The notes beneath the pieces are model-generated. The model saw nothing but the letters and a program-made list of their open reading frames with translations. It was not told where the DNA came from and searched no databases. Positions 28,201 through 36,127 of a DNA stretch of 64,000 bases are shown one piece after another. The stretch lies in assembly GCF_001183605.1 (NCBI RefSeq), contig NZ_LFXJ01000005.1, positions 2,052,809-2,116,808 on the forward strand, in the 5' to 3' direction. Position 1 is the stretch's first letter. Each line of letters starts with the position of its first letter. The stretch comes from Lysinibacillus xylanilyticus. GTDB lineage: Bacteria > Bacillota > Bacilli > Bacillales_A > Planococcaceae. A program made the position numbers and the translations under genes.

Positions 28201-28693
28201 CCGACAAACCTTGATGGTATCAAATGACGCCTTTAACGATCCAATCAAAGCAGGAACCTTGTATGTTGCTAAAGTGCTTACAGTTGCTAAGTCAGGAGCC
28301 AATGCGTTGTCAACGGCATCTAACGCAGTAACACTCAAGTCAAATCCCGTTGATACCGCTGTAAATCCAGCTACGATTACAAATGCTTCTCCTGGAGCTA
28401 ACGAAATTACACTCACATTTAGTACACCTAGCAATAAGGGAAATATTAGTGGGTACGACGTTTATGCTGTTCCGAGTAATGTAACGGATTTTAGTGTAAG
28501 TAATCTTAATTCGAATTATCTGATTAATACAGTTTCTAAAGAGTATTCTGGGGAACCCATCAAGCTTAATGTAACGATACCTGGATCTTATAAGCTCTAT
28601 GTTCTATCGAAACCGGATAATGTAAATGCTAAAAAAGCAGCTTTATCCGAACCTTTCCCAGTAGATGTGATACCAGCTGCAGAGATAGGCTAA
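25262..28693 (+). CDS. Large secreted protein: copper amine oxidase N-terminal-like domain plus eight fibronectin-like repeats
   Basis: 1143 residues. Signal peptide (MKKIWTMLLAAILIVPLVLQ, then AQAA). Residues about 28-145 are a Cu_amine_oxidN1-type stalk domain (VMVQGRVMLPLRAIFEAL, TMVPVRFVSEALG), common as a wall or surface module in Paenibacillus and not an amine oxidase. About eight imperfect repeats of 115-125 residues follow; each opens with DYGDGRDLxVSFTK, then ESNISxYRIFVV, and ends RVYVLSVG with SSAS-TITL, like beta-sandwich modules. ATG at 25262 has AAGGGTGG upstream. Codon use is more GC-rich than its neighbours. It is probably an acquired adhesin-like surface protein; no sortase motif or SLH domain was seen. 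Confidence 0.75.
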   Translation: MKKIWTMLLAAILIVPLVLQPVTAQAARAITIYVDGVQLKTDQPPVMVQGRVMLPLRAIFEALDASVDWDRKKQTVTATKGDTTVVLKIKSRVATVNNKTVTLDVPAQIFSGRTMVPVRFVSEALGQDVDWNSRSQIVTINSDNPSNPDTPSNISISPASYVSGRDVSNQGDGRDLEVSFSKSSTESLVDHYRVLVVKASKSFNQASALKVSASNYTKVSTTGSNRSITLSQSSRDVDGDYIKNDQPYVIYVLAVGKSSYSSVLSNSSPKITLTNMSSVPEVTNVKISDNSDFGDGRDISVSFTRPQNDNNISNYRVFIVKTKDANNFSLTTANNLSSSYYTTMYKSGSNGGTMTGTLSSSARDTAGESIKNGVSYTAFVLSISSTDSAINKLSSASSSVTLSPNTVATPVITQIDDVNDYGDGRDLRVSFNKISNESNISSYRIFVVRASNYSNFTLTKANSLSSSYYTQVNKTGYNITQVLSSGARDTDGYAIQNGVSYRVFVMAVATNSGNNVLSSASNAITLYSSNVGAVSNLYTNDVNDYGDGRDLYVSFTKAADESNISQYRIMVVPTAYYSSFSLSDANNVSSSNYTTVNKSGNNNYGLTLSGNARDVRGNYITDRTSYRVYVLSVGYGNYSGSNALSAPTSTITLGKNYNVQAVTSLTAADVNDFGDGRDLQVSFTKPSDETNVNHYRIFVVPTAYSSSFNLSQANSNSNFITESKDGNRSTTRSLDSTTRDVRGNLITEGTNYSVYVLTVANGNSSSVNALSSASGIKLSKNKALQAVSGVKAYDVGDNGDGQDLKVEFTKPSDESNINNYRILVVPVSKANGFGVNEAIKATSYTLVSKGQYSAILKAGDKDTENQQIKNDTEYRVYVLSVGTGSSQGMYNLSGPSDVIKLVNNAKVDEVRSVSLDAKGSSNSSDIEVSFTKVNDEQNVLEYRVFLIPEGQAATFTKQSAETIKDKSLYTIIKPNGNSNIRQTLMVSNDAFNDPIKAGTLYVAKVLTVAKSGANALSTASNAVTLKSNPVDTAVNPATITNASPGANEITLTFSTPSNKGNISGYDVYAVPSNVTDFSVSNLNSNYLINTVSKEYSGEPIKLNVTIPGSYKLYVLSKPDNVNAKKAALSEPFPVDVIPAAEIG

Positions 28694-28710
28694 AATAATT
28701 TCTTCATAGT

Positions 28711-28762
28711 AGGGACTCCTCAACGGTGCTTTATGTACCAACAAGAAGGAGTCCCTTCTTTT
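28711..28762 (+). terminator. Terminator of the repeat-protein gene
   Basis: Arms AGGGACTCCT (28711-28720) and AGGAGTCCCT (28747-28756) with a 26-base loop and TCTTTT after. Confidence 0.75.
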
Positions 28763-28942
28763 GAGCGCAGCGTAGCACAGCTCATTTGCTATCCGATAAC
28801 TTCTAAGAATGATTGATCTAGATTGGAATAGGGTAATCAAGTAGATGTACAATAATAAGACTCGCTATAGTACTAAAATTTAGGATAATGTGGACATAGA
28901 CTCATAAAGAAGGTCGGTTTAATGATTCGTAAAATTTAATTT

Positions 28943-29157
28943 GTGGAGGAACAGCGTCCACATGTGTTTACCGAACGGCTGCGTAATTTTGCCAAAGAGC
29001 CGGGAGTCTTGATTCTCTTAGAAAAGAATCATTGCCCGGATCTTGTGCTGGAATATGCCAGCCAGAATCCGGGCAATGAGGTTTTATATTGTCTGACCCA
29101 TGCGGAAATATTTGAGCTGATGAACTCAACCCAAGGTGTACTGGGTAATACATTAAA
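28943..29157 (+). pseudogene. Orphan coding fragment at right edge of the island
   Basis: An open stretch of about 72 codons with protein-like, GC-balanced sequence (PHVFTERLRNFAKEP, ILLEKNHCPDLVLEYASQNP, EIFELMNSTQGVLGN). It has no start with a ribosome site and runs into the 3' end of queT, which lies on the other strand. It looks like the truncated head or middle of a lost gene. Family not recognised. Confidence 0.4.
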
Positions 29158-29667
29158 TTATTTCGTTAAATCAATTTTTTTATTTAATAAATAAATAGTC
29201 ATACCACCAACAGTCATTGACAATAGCTCCCCAACTCCAACCGTAAACCATGTTGCCCAAAACGGTAGATCATACAGGATTGTTAACTGTCCTGCAACGG
29301 TGAACATTGATAAAGCAAAAATCAATGCGGTAACAACCATTTTTACAAGATCATTTGTTATATTTTTCGTTACTTTTCGGCAAAGAATTAATACTAAAAA
29401 TGTTGCAATTCCACCAATAGGTACATCTAATACCCACGTTGGTGACATAAAATTTGCGAGAACTACTCCTAGAGTCACGGCTAATACATAGCGCTTGTTG
29501 TATAGGGCCAGGTAGTTAAACATCTCCGACAAGCGTAGTTGAACTGCCCCAAAACTGATGACTGACAATAAAACAGTTACAGCCACATATAAAGCTGCAA
29601 CTAGCGCCGTCTTTGTAAGTTCGGTTACAGAAGTACGGCTAGAATCTTTTTCAATAGATGTATTCAA
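29158..29667 (-). CDS. queT: QueT-family transporter (queuosine precursor uptake)
   Basis: 169 residues with five or six hydrophobic helices. The pattern VLLSVISFGAVQLRLSEMFNYLA matches the QueT family of ECF-type substrate-binding components, which take up preQ1 or related deazapurines. The TTG start is preceded by AAAGGAG at 7-8 bases. A structured leader and a promoter lie upstream. No ECF ATPase genes are nearby, so it would share the general ECF module. Its last codons abut the fragment at 28943. Confidence 0.85.
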   Translation of the reverse strand: MNTSIEKDSSRTSVTELTKTALVAALYVAVTVLLSVISFGAVQLRLSEMFNYLALYNKRYVLAVTLGVVLANFMSPTWVLDVPIGGIATFLVLILCRKVTKNITNDLVKMVVTALIFALSMFTVAGQLTILYDLPFWATWFTVGVGELLSMTVGGMTIYLLNKKIDLTK

Positions 29668-29669
29668 TT

Positions 29670-29786
29670 TTATTCTCCTTTGTAAAATAGCACATCCGCT
29701 ATTTTAGTAATAACTACGACCAAAGGAAGAGAGCTTTTGCCCTATCTAAAGTGCCGTAGTGCAAGCTAGATTTTGCTTACTTGCGT
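29670..29786 (-). ncRNA. Structured leader of queT, candidate preQ1-class riboswitch
   Basis: On the minus strand, arms ACTACG and CGTAGT close a region of about 47 bases containing a smaller hairpin (AGGGC AAAA GCTCT). Then comes the hairpin AAAATAGC/GCTATTTT directly before AAAGGAG, well placed to control ribosome access. Many queT genes carry preQ1 riboswitches, but the known class I and II consensus could not be matched base by base. Confidence 0.4.
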
Positions 29787-29816
29787 ATTATAGCAGAAGA
29801 ATATCTTATTGAACAA
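29787..29816 (-). promoter_or_regulatory. Promoter of queT
   Basis: Minus-strand TTGTTC (29811-29816) and TATAAT (29787-29792) with an 18-bp spacer, just upstream of the structured leader. Confidence 0.6.
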
Positions 29817-29818
29817 TG

Positions 29819-30574
29819 CTATTTCGTCAGCCAGCCGCCATCAATCGGCATAACAGCTCCATGAATATAATCAGCTACTGAACTTGCTAAATAAAGTGTT
29901 AAATTCGCTACCTCTTGTGGTTGTGCCCAGCGACCTGCAGGCGTTTCATCGGCTACCCATTTGGCCATTTCCCCATCGCCTTCAAAATCTGCCTTATTCA
30001 TCGGTGTTTGGATAGCTCCAGGTGCTATGGCATTGGCACGAATTCCTTCACGACAATAATCTAAGTCCAACTGCTTCGTATAGCCTACAATCGCATGTTT
30101 AGACGCTGTATACGCCGCCCCACCACCGCCTGCAACAAGCCCTGCAATAGATGCCATATTAACGATTACGCCTGATTTTCGTTTGACCATATGGGATAAT
30201 ATCGTATTGGTCACAAAAAAAGTACCTTTTACATTGGTATTCATAATTTTATCCCAAAGCGCCTCATCTGTATCAAGCGTTTTTGCAAAGCCATCTAAAA
30301 CGCCCGCTGTATTTAATAAAATATCTACCTGCTTAAATATTAAAATTGCAGCTTCAAATGCTTGCTTTACATCGTTCTTATTGCACACACTACCTACTTT
30401 ATAGGCAAATTGTTCAGGATATTGGTGATGTAGATTTACTAACCCTTGTTCATCTAAATCAAAACCGAATACATTGGCCCCATTTTCTAAAAATGCAATA
30501 GCTTGAGCCTGTCCAATCCCTGAAGCAGCGCCCGTTACAAATACTGTCTTGCCCTTATATTCTTCAAACTTCAT
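29819..30574 (-). CDS. SDR-family oxidoreductase (3-oxoacyl-ACP reductase-like)
   Basis: 251 residues. Rossmann motif TGAASGIGQA near residue 15, NTAG near 90, catalytic Ser in NMASIAG near 142, and Tyr/Lys in YTASKHA near 155. C-terminal IDGGW is typical. ATG follows AGGAGAG. It uses NAD(P)H to reduce or oxidise a carbonyl; the substrate is not evident. Monocistronic between queT and a DUF2829 gene. Confidence 0.88.
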   Translation of the reverse strand: MKFEEYKGKTVFVTGAASGIGQAQAIAFLENGANVFGFDLDEQGLVNLHHQYPEQFAYKVGSVCNKNDVKQAFEAAILIFKQVDILLNTAGVLDGFAKTLDTDEALWDKIMNTNVKGTFFVTNTILSHMVKRKSGVIVNMASIAGLVAGGGGAAYTASKHAIVGYTKQLDLDYCREGIRANAIAPGAIQTPMNKADFEGDGEMAKWVADETPAGRWAQPQEVANLTLYLASSVADYIHGAVMPIDGGWLTK

Positions 30575-30584
30575 ATATATCTCT

Positions 30585-30620
30585 CCTCAAAAAACAAAGA
30601 AACCACCTCATTTGAGATGG
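30585..30620 (-). terminator. Terminator of the DUF2829 gene
   Basis: Minus-strand hairpin CCATCTC/GAGGTGG around a 4-base loop, followed by a T-rich stretch. Confidence 0.6.
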
Positions 30621-30629
30621 CACTTTTGA

Positions 30630-30851
30630 TTAATTGACAATAATCCAATCTTCCGCTAATAAATCACAGACTGTCGGTGTGAACATTGTATAGCCCTCAC
30701 CACGTACATTAATTAAAAAATAAGGATTCAAAGCCTCACCATCATGTTCGCTTTGTCCAACAAGCTTCACATACAATTCGGCACCGCCCCAACCTTTTCG
30801 AATTACTTTTTCTCCCGCTTTCAAGCGTGGCAATATCTCTTCAAACGTCAT
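30630..30851 (-). CDS. DUF2829 / Thoeris anti-defence 2 (Tad2)-like protein
   Basis: 73 residues. It shows the family pattern: FEEILPRLKAGEKVIRKGWGG at the start, then TMFTPTVCDLLAEDWIIV at the end. PF11195 includes phage Tad2, which sequesters cyclic ADP-ribose-type signals and so blocks Thoeris defence; small chromosomal members are common and mostly untested. The ATG follows AAAGGATG. It has no phage genes nearby and its own terminator, so it is a stand-alone gene. Confidence 0.75.
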   Translation of the reverse strand: MTFEEILPRLKAGEKVIRKGWGGAELYVKLVGQSEHDGEALNPYFLINVRGEGYTMFTPTVCDLLAEDWIIVN

Positions 30852-30921
30852 TTAAATTCATCCTTTATTTACATTCTTTATCGGATTAGTATACTGGAAT
30901 TCTTGAATGTTTACAACCTGA

Positions 30922-30996
30922 TCAATTATGCCTCTACATAATTGTAGCTGTCGCTTTGCTTTCGTTACATATAAACATTTACTGAAAGAAGTTAAA
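30922..30996. repeat. Mosaic repeat, type 1 (short copy C)
   Basis: Opening TCAATTATGCC and closing CTGAAAGAAGTTAAA enclose only the module TCGCTTTGCTTTCGTTACAT. It ends about 18 bases from the stop of the lipoprotein gene. Confidence 0.75.
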
Positions 30997-31013
30997 AATC
31001 CAAATAAAGATAA

Positions 31014-31382
31014 CTAGCCCTCAAGCAAAGCCATATAAAGTACTTGTTGTCCATTTATGTCCGCAATGATTGTATAAATATTATTATCATTTGTAGAGAA
31101 AATCTCTGTTCCACTTTCCAATTTAGTAGCATAATAATCATTAAAATTTTTAGAGGAATTTGTAGTTTTAATAATTTCTCCTATTTTCTCACACTTAATA
31201 TATTCTAATTGATTCATCGATTCCAAGCTTGTAGCATTAATATAAATCAAATTATTATACTGAAGAATATCCGCTTGAGAATGCTCTTTAAGAATAGATT
31301 TCGCAGTGGGATTAGTATTTATAGCCGGTGTACAACCTACCAATACAAATATTAGTAAATTACATATGAGTATTTTCCTCAT
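31014..31382 (-). CDS. Small lipoprotein of unknown function
   Basis: 122 residues from the ATG at 31382, which has GAAGGTG upstream. The N-terminus is a lipoprotein signal with lipobox LVGC at about residues 14-17; the mature part has about 105 residues, mixed and soluble, with no recognised domain. Mosaic repeats flank both sides of the gene (30922-30996 and 31403-31515). It is probably anchored on the outer face of the membrane. Confidence 0.65.
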   Translation of the reverse strand: MRKILICNLLIFVLVGCTPAINTNPTAKSILKEHSQADILQYNNLIYINATSLESMNQLEYIKCEKIGEIIKTTNSSKNFNDYYATKLESGTEIFSTNDNNIYTIIADINGQQVLYMALLEG

Positions 31383-31402
31383 AACTAATAACACCTTCTT
31401 TA

Positions 31403-31515
31403 TCAATTATGCCTCTGCATAATTGTAGCTGTCGCTACAGATAAACAATGCGTCCTGAATCGGCTTTTTGCTTGCTCAAAGCCGATTTCGTGACATCCGC
31501 CAGAGGCTTTAACTA
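31403..31515. repeat. Mosaic repeat, type 1 (copy D)
   Basis: Opening TCAATTATGCCTCTGCATAA, internal AATCGGCTTT, and GTGACATCCGCC. It lacks the usual GAAAGAAGTTAA end. It starts 20 bases upstream of the lipoprotein start codon. Confidence 0.75.
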
Positions 31516-31617
31516 CTTGGAACAACTGGAGATTCATTCAATTCCCATGAATATCGGCCTTCTATTACGTTGACAGTCCAAACCTACCTTAATTTTATCT
31601 ACTCACTTCACAAATTC

Positions 31618-32466
31618 TTAAACCATGTTCTTCTTCATTTGCACTTGCTCGGTCTTCACTTCTAGCCCATTTTCAATCAAATAACTCGTGGCTGGATTAC
31701 TTGCTGAAAAGTTAACTGTGGCTAGTTTTACTTTGTGATCTGTGATGCTTGCGATAAAGTGAGGAATTTGTTCTACAGTGCCATTCTCCAACAGTTCTAA
31801 TTGATAAAGCACTATGCTGTCGATTTCCCCTGCCTGATCCCATACTGTTCTATATAACATATAGCCAATCGCTTCATTATTCTCGTTATAAAAAATTTTA
31901 GCTTCACCTTGTTTATTACTTTGCCAGCTACATTGCCATGGAACATCTTCCTGATAAAAAGATAAATGCGGTAGCTGCTCTGGCCGAATAGTTTCCACAT
32001 GGATTACAGCTTGCTTTTCTACATACACTTCATATTCGCCACTTAAAAATAGTAATTGATTTGTAATTGTATAGCCGTATTTCTCGTATAATGCAATTGC
32101 TACTTTATTCTCTTTTATAGCTTCAAGCGTTGCTACTTCCACATTCTCTCTTTCATAAATGGCGATTGTTTCTTCCATTAACGCACGAGAAACACCTTTT
32201 CCACGATAGTCTGGAGAAATACCTGTTCCACCATTCCAAGAGGTTTTCTTACCATTCATTCGCCTAAAGCCATTTAATACAATACCAACAGGATTATTAT
32301 GATCAAATGCGATAATTGATAGCTCTGGCGATAGCCCTTCTCCAACGAGTCGTTTTAAAAACATCTCTTCATTCATTTCTATTCGTACAAAATACCCCTC
32401 AAAGCCTTTATTCCAAGCTTTTAAAATTTCCTCTATAGTGCACTGTGAGACTGTTTTTATTTCCAT
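31618..32466 (-). CDS. GNAT acetyltransferase with tandem N-acetyltransferase-like halves
   Basis: 282 residues. The N-terminal GNAT half has a clear acetyl-CoA site (GISPDYRGKGVSRALMEE, residues about 83-100) and LYEKYGY. The C-terminal half (about 155-280) looks like a degenerate second GNAT fold without that loop. GGGAG precedes the ATG by 6 bases. Substrate unknown. Confidence 0.8.
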   Translation of the reverse strand: MEIKTVSQCTIEEILKAWNKGFEGYFVRIEMNEEMFLKRLVGEGLSPELSIIAFDHNNPVGIVLNGFRRMNGKKTSWNGGTGISPDYRGKGVSRALMEETIAIYERENVEVATLEAIKENKVAIALYEKYGYTITNQLLFLSGEYEVYVEKQAVIHVETIRPEQLPHLSFYQEDVPWQCSWQSNKQGEAKIFYNENNEAIGYMLYRTVWDQAGEIDSIVLYQLELLENGTVEQIPHFIASITDHKVKLATVNFSASNPATSYLIENGLEVKTEQVQMKKNMV

Positions 32467-32485
32467 GCTTTTCTCCCATCCCTTT

Positions 32486-32659
32486 ATTAATTATGCCTCG
32501 GCATAATTTCGTCCGGAATCGGCTTTGTGCTTAGGCCTGTAGGATGCAGGTCAGTTAGCCGTTATCGCATGGATGCTATGATTTTAGGCTAACATCCTTT
32601 AAGAGCCCCTTTCCGATTCCGTGACATCCGCCGGAAGCTTTTACTGAAAGAAGTTAAAT
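32486..32659. repeat. Mosaic repeat, type 1 (copy E)
   Basis: Opening hairpin AATTATGCC/GGCATAATT, CCGGAATCGGCTTTGTGCTT, a second hairpin (GTTAGCC... and GGCTAAC around GCATGGATGC), GATTCCGTGACATCCGCCGG, and the end CTGAAAGAAGTTAAA. It fills the gap between the GNAT gene start and the phosphatase gene end. Confidence 0.85.
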
Positions 32660-32672
32660 TTGAGCTACTACC

Positions 32673-33218
32673 TCAAAGTGATAAATCTTCTAAAGTTAAT
32701 TTATCTATTATTTCATACCCATTTCCAGGACCTTTTGGCTTAACAATAACCATTCCCATATTAGAAATATTCCCTAATCCAACACTTTCGGGAAAGCTAT
32801 GGGCAATGATCACTTGATTTGTACCCTGCGGTGGCTTTCTTTCTAACACCGATTGGAGATTTGATAATATATTTGTTTTTTCATAAATAGGAATGTTTCC
32901 ACCCAATTTATAAATTTCATACCCAATCGGATCAATTTGGATATGGGCATAAGGAAATGCGAGCTGTGCCGTTTCAATCGTACGACAGAAAGGGCTTGCG
33001 ACAATCGGTGAACTTATCGGGATTTGTAAATAGCGAAGCATTTGTCCAAAGTAAATTGCCCCCCTTCGCCCATCTTCAGACAAATTTCTTTGAGTATAAC
33101 AATCTTGAAAATTTAAATTTGGCTGATCTACCCCGACAGTTGCTTGGCCATGCCTCGCATACAAAACGAATCCACCCTTTTTCAATAAATCAAGGATTGA
33201 TTTATCCAAATATTCCAT
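32673..33218 (-). CDS. Histidine phosphatase superfamily protein
   Basis: About 181 residues from Met at 33218; GAGGAGG stands very close to that ATG, so TTG at 33206 is an alternative. It has the RHG motif (YARHGQATVG near residue 20), a second Arg in PFCRTIETAQ, and the later His in IIAHSFP. It is a branch-2-like phosphatase or mutase with unknown substrate. Isolated gene between a mosaic repeat and a decayed IS. Confidence 0.75.
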   Translation of the reverse strand: MEYLDKSILDLLKKGGFVLYARHGQATVGVDQPNLNFQDCYTQRNLSEDGRRGAIYFGQMLRYLQIPISSPIVASPFCRTIETAQLAFPYAHIQIDPIGYEIYKLGGNIPIYEKTNILSNLQSVLERKPPQGTNQVIIAHSFPESVGLGNISNMGMVIVKPKGPGNGYEIIDKLTLEDLSL

Positions 33219-33275
33219 CTCCTCCTCATAGAATACCATTTTGATTATTAGTAATATATGAAATGAAATGCTCAA

Positions 33276-33500
33276 AAAATGTAAAGGTGAAAGTATGACA
33301 TAAAGGATAAAATTTCAGAAATGTAAACCATAAAACTTCCATGCCTAGAGTAGTAAGGATTTATAGCAATAAATAGTTGGAAATTATATATAGGTAAGTT
33401 TAAAGAAATTTTCTCAAAAGATATCTCGAATTTAGGAAATGTTATTCTTTATTTTCTTACTTTAGGAAGTGTTTTGCTTTATATTTTAACTTTAGGACAT
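33276..33500. other. AT-rich spacer without recognisable features
   Basis: Contains the repeated phrase TTTAGGA(A/C) (near 33430, 33463 and 33491) but no supported gene, promoter or terminator. Confidence 0.4.
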
Positions 33501-34265
33501 TTAATGATTTAATCCAAACAAAAATAGGTGTAGCTCGTTCGTCGTATTGCCGTTGGAAGGCCGATAGAAATAAATTAACACACAAGGATCTTCGTGACCA
33601 ACAAATTGGCGACTTATGCAAGCTGCACAAATTCAGATATGGCTATCGAAAAATCACAGAATTACTTACTGGCATTAGTGCGAAAACTGTGCAAAGTGTG
33701 ATGCAAAAATATGATTGGCAATGTCGTGTGAAGGTGAAGAAACGTAAACGTACGGACAACCTCTCACATTGTCCCTAACTTATTAGCACGTGATTTTATG
33801 GCATCAAAACCGCTAGAAAAGCTCGTAACAAATATTACTTACTTGCCTTTTGGACAACCTTTCAAGAATTTAAACAAGACACTGACTTTGTCTTAGATAC
33901 GAAAAATCAATTACCTACCAGAAAGCTGTATCCTGCATAGCGATCAAGGTTCTGTTTACACATCTTACACGTATCAGGAGGCAGTAAAAGAAAAAGGAAT
34001 TACCATGAGCATGTCTCGTAAAGGCACGCCCGCTGATAATTCCCCAATTGAAACGTTTCACTCCTCGCTAAAGTCTGAAACGTTCTACCTCGATGATATT
34101 TATCGCACAACAAATGCGTGTGTAATAAATATTGTCGAAGAATACATTTACTATTATAACAATGTTCGGATTTAAACGAAATTAAACAACCGGTCGCCGG
34201 TTCAATACCGTCAACTGGCTGTAAAATAAGGTGTTTTCTTACTGTCTCAAAAATGACACTCAGTG
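33500..34265 (+). pseudogene. IS3-family (IS150-like) transposase wreck
   Basis: Plus-strand fragments in shifting frames read GVARSSYCRWK, FRYGYRKIT and KTVQSVMQKYDWQCRVK (OrfB N-terminal helix-turn-helix region), then LEKLVTNITYLPFGQ (DDE core start), then LHSDQGSVYT, RKGTPADNSPIETF and YYNNVR (DDE end). There are several frameshifts, a stop and an internal deletion. The right end is probably near 34265 with TGTCTCAAAAATGACA. It cannot be active. Confidence 0.85.
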
Positions 34266-34278
34266 CCATATCATTACA

Positions 34279-36111
34279 TTAATTTTCTTTTGGAAGCACA
34301 ATTCTTTTATACAATTGAACTGTAATGAAGAAATAAATCGAGTAAATCACTACGAAAATAACAATTGGTAACCAAATACGAAAATATGGATCAATCAAAA
34401 TGGCTCCGAACATGTTCATACCAACTAATACATGAACAATGCCAAAAATTGCTGGGACTAAGAACACGAAGAATAACTCCTTATAAATTGATTGTGTTAA
34501 TAACTCTCGGCGAACACCGATTTTACGAAGCATTTGATAACGTGTACAATCTTTGGATGCACCAGACAAAACTTTAAACATAAGGCAACTTGCCATCATC
34601 GCTAAGTACGCAATTCCGACGAAGAAGCCCATGAACATCAATCCACTGAACATGCCATGAAAAGAATCATACATTTCATATTTACTCTTCAGTTCTTCAG
34701 GTTTCATACTTGTATATTTAGCTAATTGCAATTCGTCAAGTTGTTTCCATTCTTTTAAGTATGATTTAAAATCATCTGTTTTCCCAATAAACACAGTATT
34801 TTCTCGACCCTTTATACTATGGTACATGTTTTTATCTACAATTTTTATTTCATGATCAGGATACATATAATATGGCTGGATTATTTGGAAAGCTTCACCC
34901 CATTGTTGCGGTGACTTCTTCACGTTTGCACCAATTGGCAGCTCTTCTGAAACTCTCTTTGTTTTCCCATACTCTTCTCTCTCATTTCTATTTTTCGCTA
35001 CTAAAGGGCGATTTTTCTCTAACTCCTCTTTTAAATAGTAAATAGACTGACCATCTATTTTGTAATGATATTCAAGCTTCTCTGTAAATAAGATAGTATT
35101 CAAAATTTTCTTTTCTTCAGCTGTTGGATTATGAACGACTGAATCGTAAATTTCACTACCATTAACCACTTTTATTACGTTGTTTTTAAATGCCATACCA
35201 CTAGAAATCCCACCAGCACCAAGGGCCACTAACATTGCTACCGTGGCAAGCACATTTGCTAGGCTATTCATACGGAAATTTAATTGTGCAAAAGTAAAAG
35301 CATTCAGGCCTTTTTCACTACGTTTTTTATTACTCTTTAACTTGTTAATCATAACTGGGAGAAGTGATCCAAATAAAAGGTAAGTACCAAAGGTTGCTGT
35401 GGTCAATCCAAGACCCATTAATCCAACAGCAGCCATTCCCGCATGTGGAATATAGATCAGTGATGCATAACCAATACCTAACAAAATTAAACCAAGGAAT
35501 GCAACTACAACTGTCATTTTCCCTTTTACCGCAACACGTTCTGTTTGTGTATCTGCATGTACAAGCTGTAATACGGAAAAACGTACTAATTTAATACTAC
35601 TCATAATTGCTGATAGTACAAATAGTGCAAAGAAGAAGATGCACGTAACAGTTATAGATGGAATATAGAATGCTTGATAACCCTCACCAGGAAATTCCAA
35701 TTGTTTCATTAGTAACTGTCCGATACATTCTGCAAGTCCTACACCAACTGTAATTCCAATCGCAAGAGACGCTGCGCCTAATACGATCGTTTCAATAAAC
35801 ATAAGTAGTGTAACTTTATGCTTTTTGGCTCCTAACATCATATACATACCAAACTCTTTTTGGCGAAGAGATACTAAGAAAGAGTTTGCATATAAAATGT
35901 AGAAAAATGTTATAATCGCTAACAGAAAGGAACCAATGTGGAATATAGATACAATATCCCGAATAGTAGAGTTGGATTCAAGGAACGTTTTATTTAATGA
36001 TAGCGTTTGAAACATATAAAAAGTAGAAATAGATACGATAAGACCAACAAGTAAGACAATATAGTCTTGTAACTTACTTTTTAGTCCTGACATGGAAAGT
36101 TTAAATAACAT
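34279..36111 (-). CDS. BceB-type ABC transporter permease (FtsX-like)
   Basis: 610 residues, 10 predicted helices in the BceB arrangement: helices 1-4, the pair around 200-260, helix near 285, an extracellular domain of about 200 residues (about 310-500), then three C-terminal helices. The external domain is the peptide-sensing part in this family. It forms a complex with the ATPase encoded 16 bases upstream and protects against cell-wall-active peptides such as bacitracin, nisin or similar. A two-component system is upstream in the same direction. The exact substrate is not known. Confidence 0.88.
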   Translation of the reverse strand: MLFKLSMSGLKSKLQDYIVLLVGLIVSISTFYMFQTLSLNKTFLESNSTIRDIVSIFHIGSFLLAIITFFYILYANSFLVSLRQKEFGMYMMLGAKKHKVTLLMFIETIVLGAASLAIGITVGVGLAECIGQLLMKQLEFPGEGYQAFYIPSITVTCIFFFALFVLSAIMSSIKLVRFSVLQLVHADTQTERVAVKGKMTVVVAFLGLILLGIGYASLIYIPHAGMAAVGLMGLGLTTATFGTYLLFGSLLPVMINKLKSNKKRSEKGLNAFTFAQLNFRMNSLANVLATVAMLVALGAGGISSGMAFKNNVIKVVNGSEIYDSVVHNPTAEEKKILNTILFTEKLEYHYKIDGQSIYYLKEELEKNRPLVAKNRNEREEYGKTKRVSEELPIGANVKKSPQQWGEAFQIIQPYYMYPDHEIKIVDKNMYHSIKGRENTVFIGKTDDFKSYLKEWKQLDELQLAKYTSMKPEELKSKYEMYDSFHGMFSGLMFMGFFVGIAYLAMMASCLMFKVLSGASKDCTRYQMLRKIGVRRELLTQSIYKELFFVFLVPAIFGIVHVLVGMNMFGAILIDPYFRIWLPIVIFVVIYSIYFFITVQLYKRIVLPKEN

Positions 36112-36127
36112 ACATGAGCCTTCTTTC

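Noticed and set aside
28968..29153. Minus-strand frame opposite the orphan fragment
   Set aside because: Less protein-like than the plus-strand reading and no start site.
34000..34269. Minus-strand 89-codon frame
   Set aside because: Lies antisense to the clear IS3 transposase remains.
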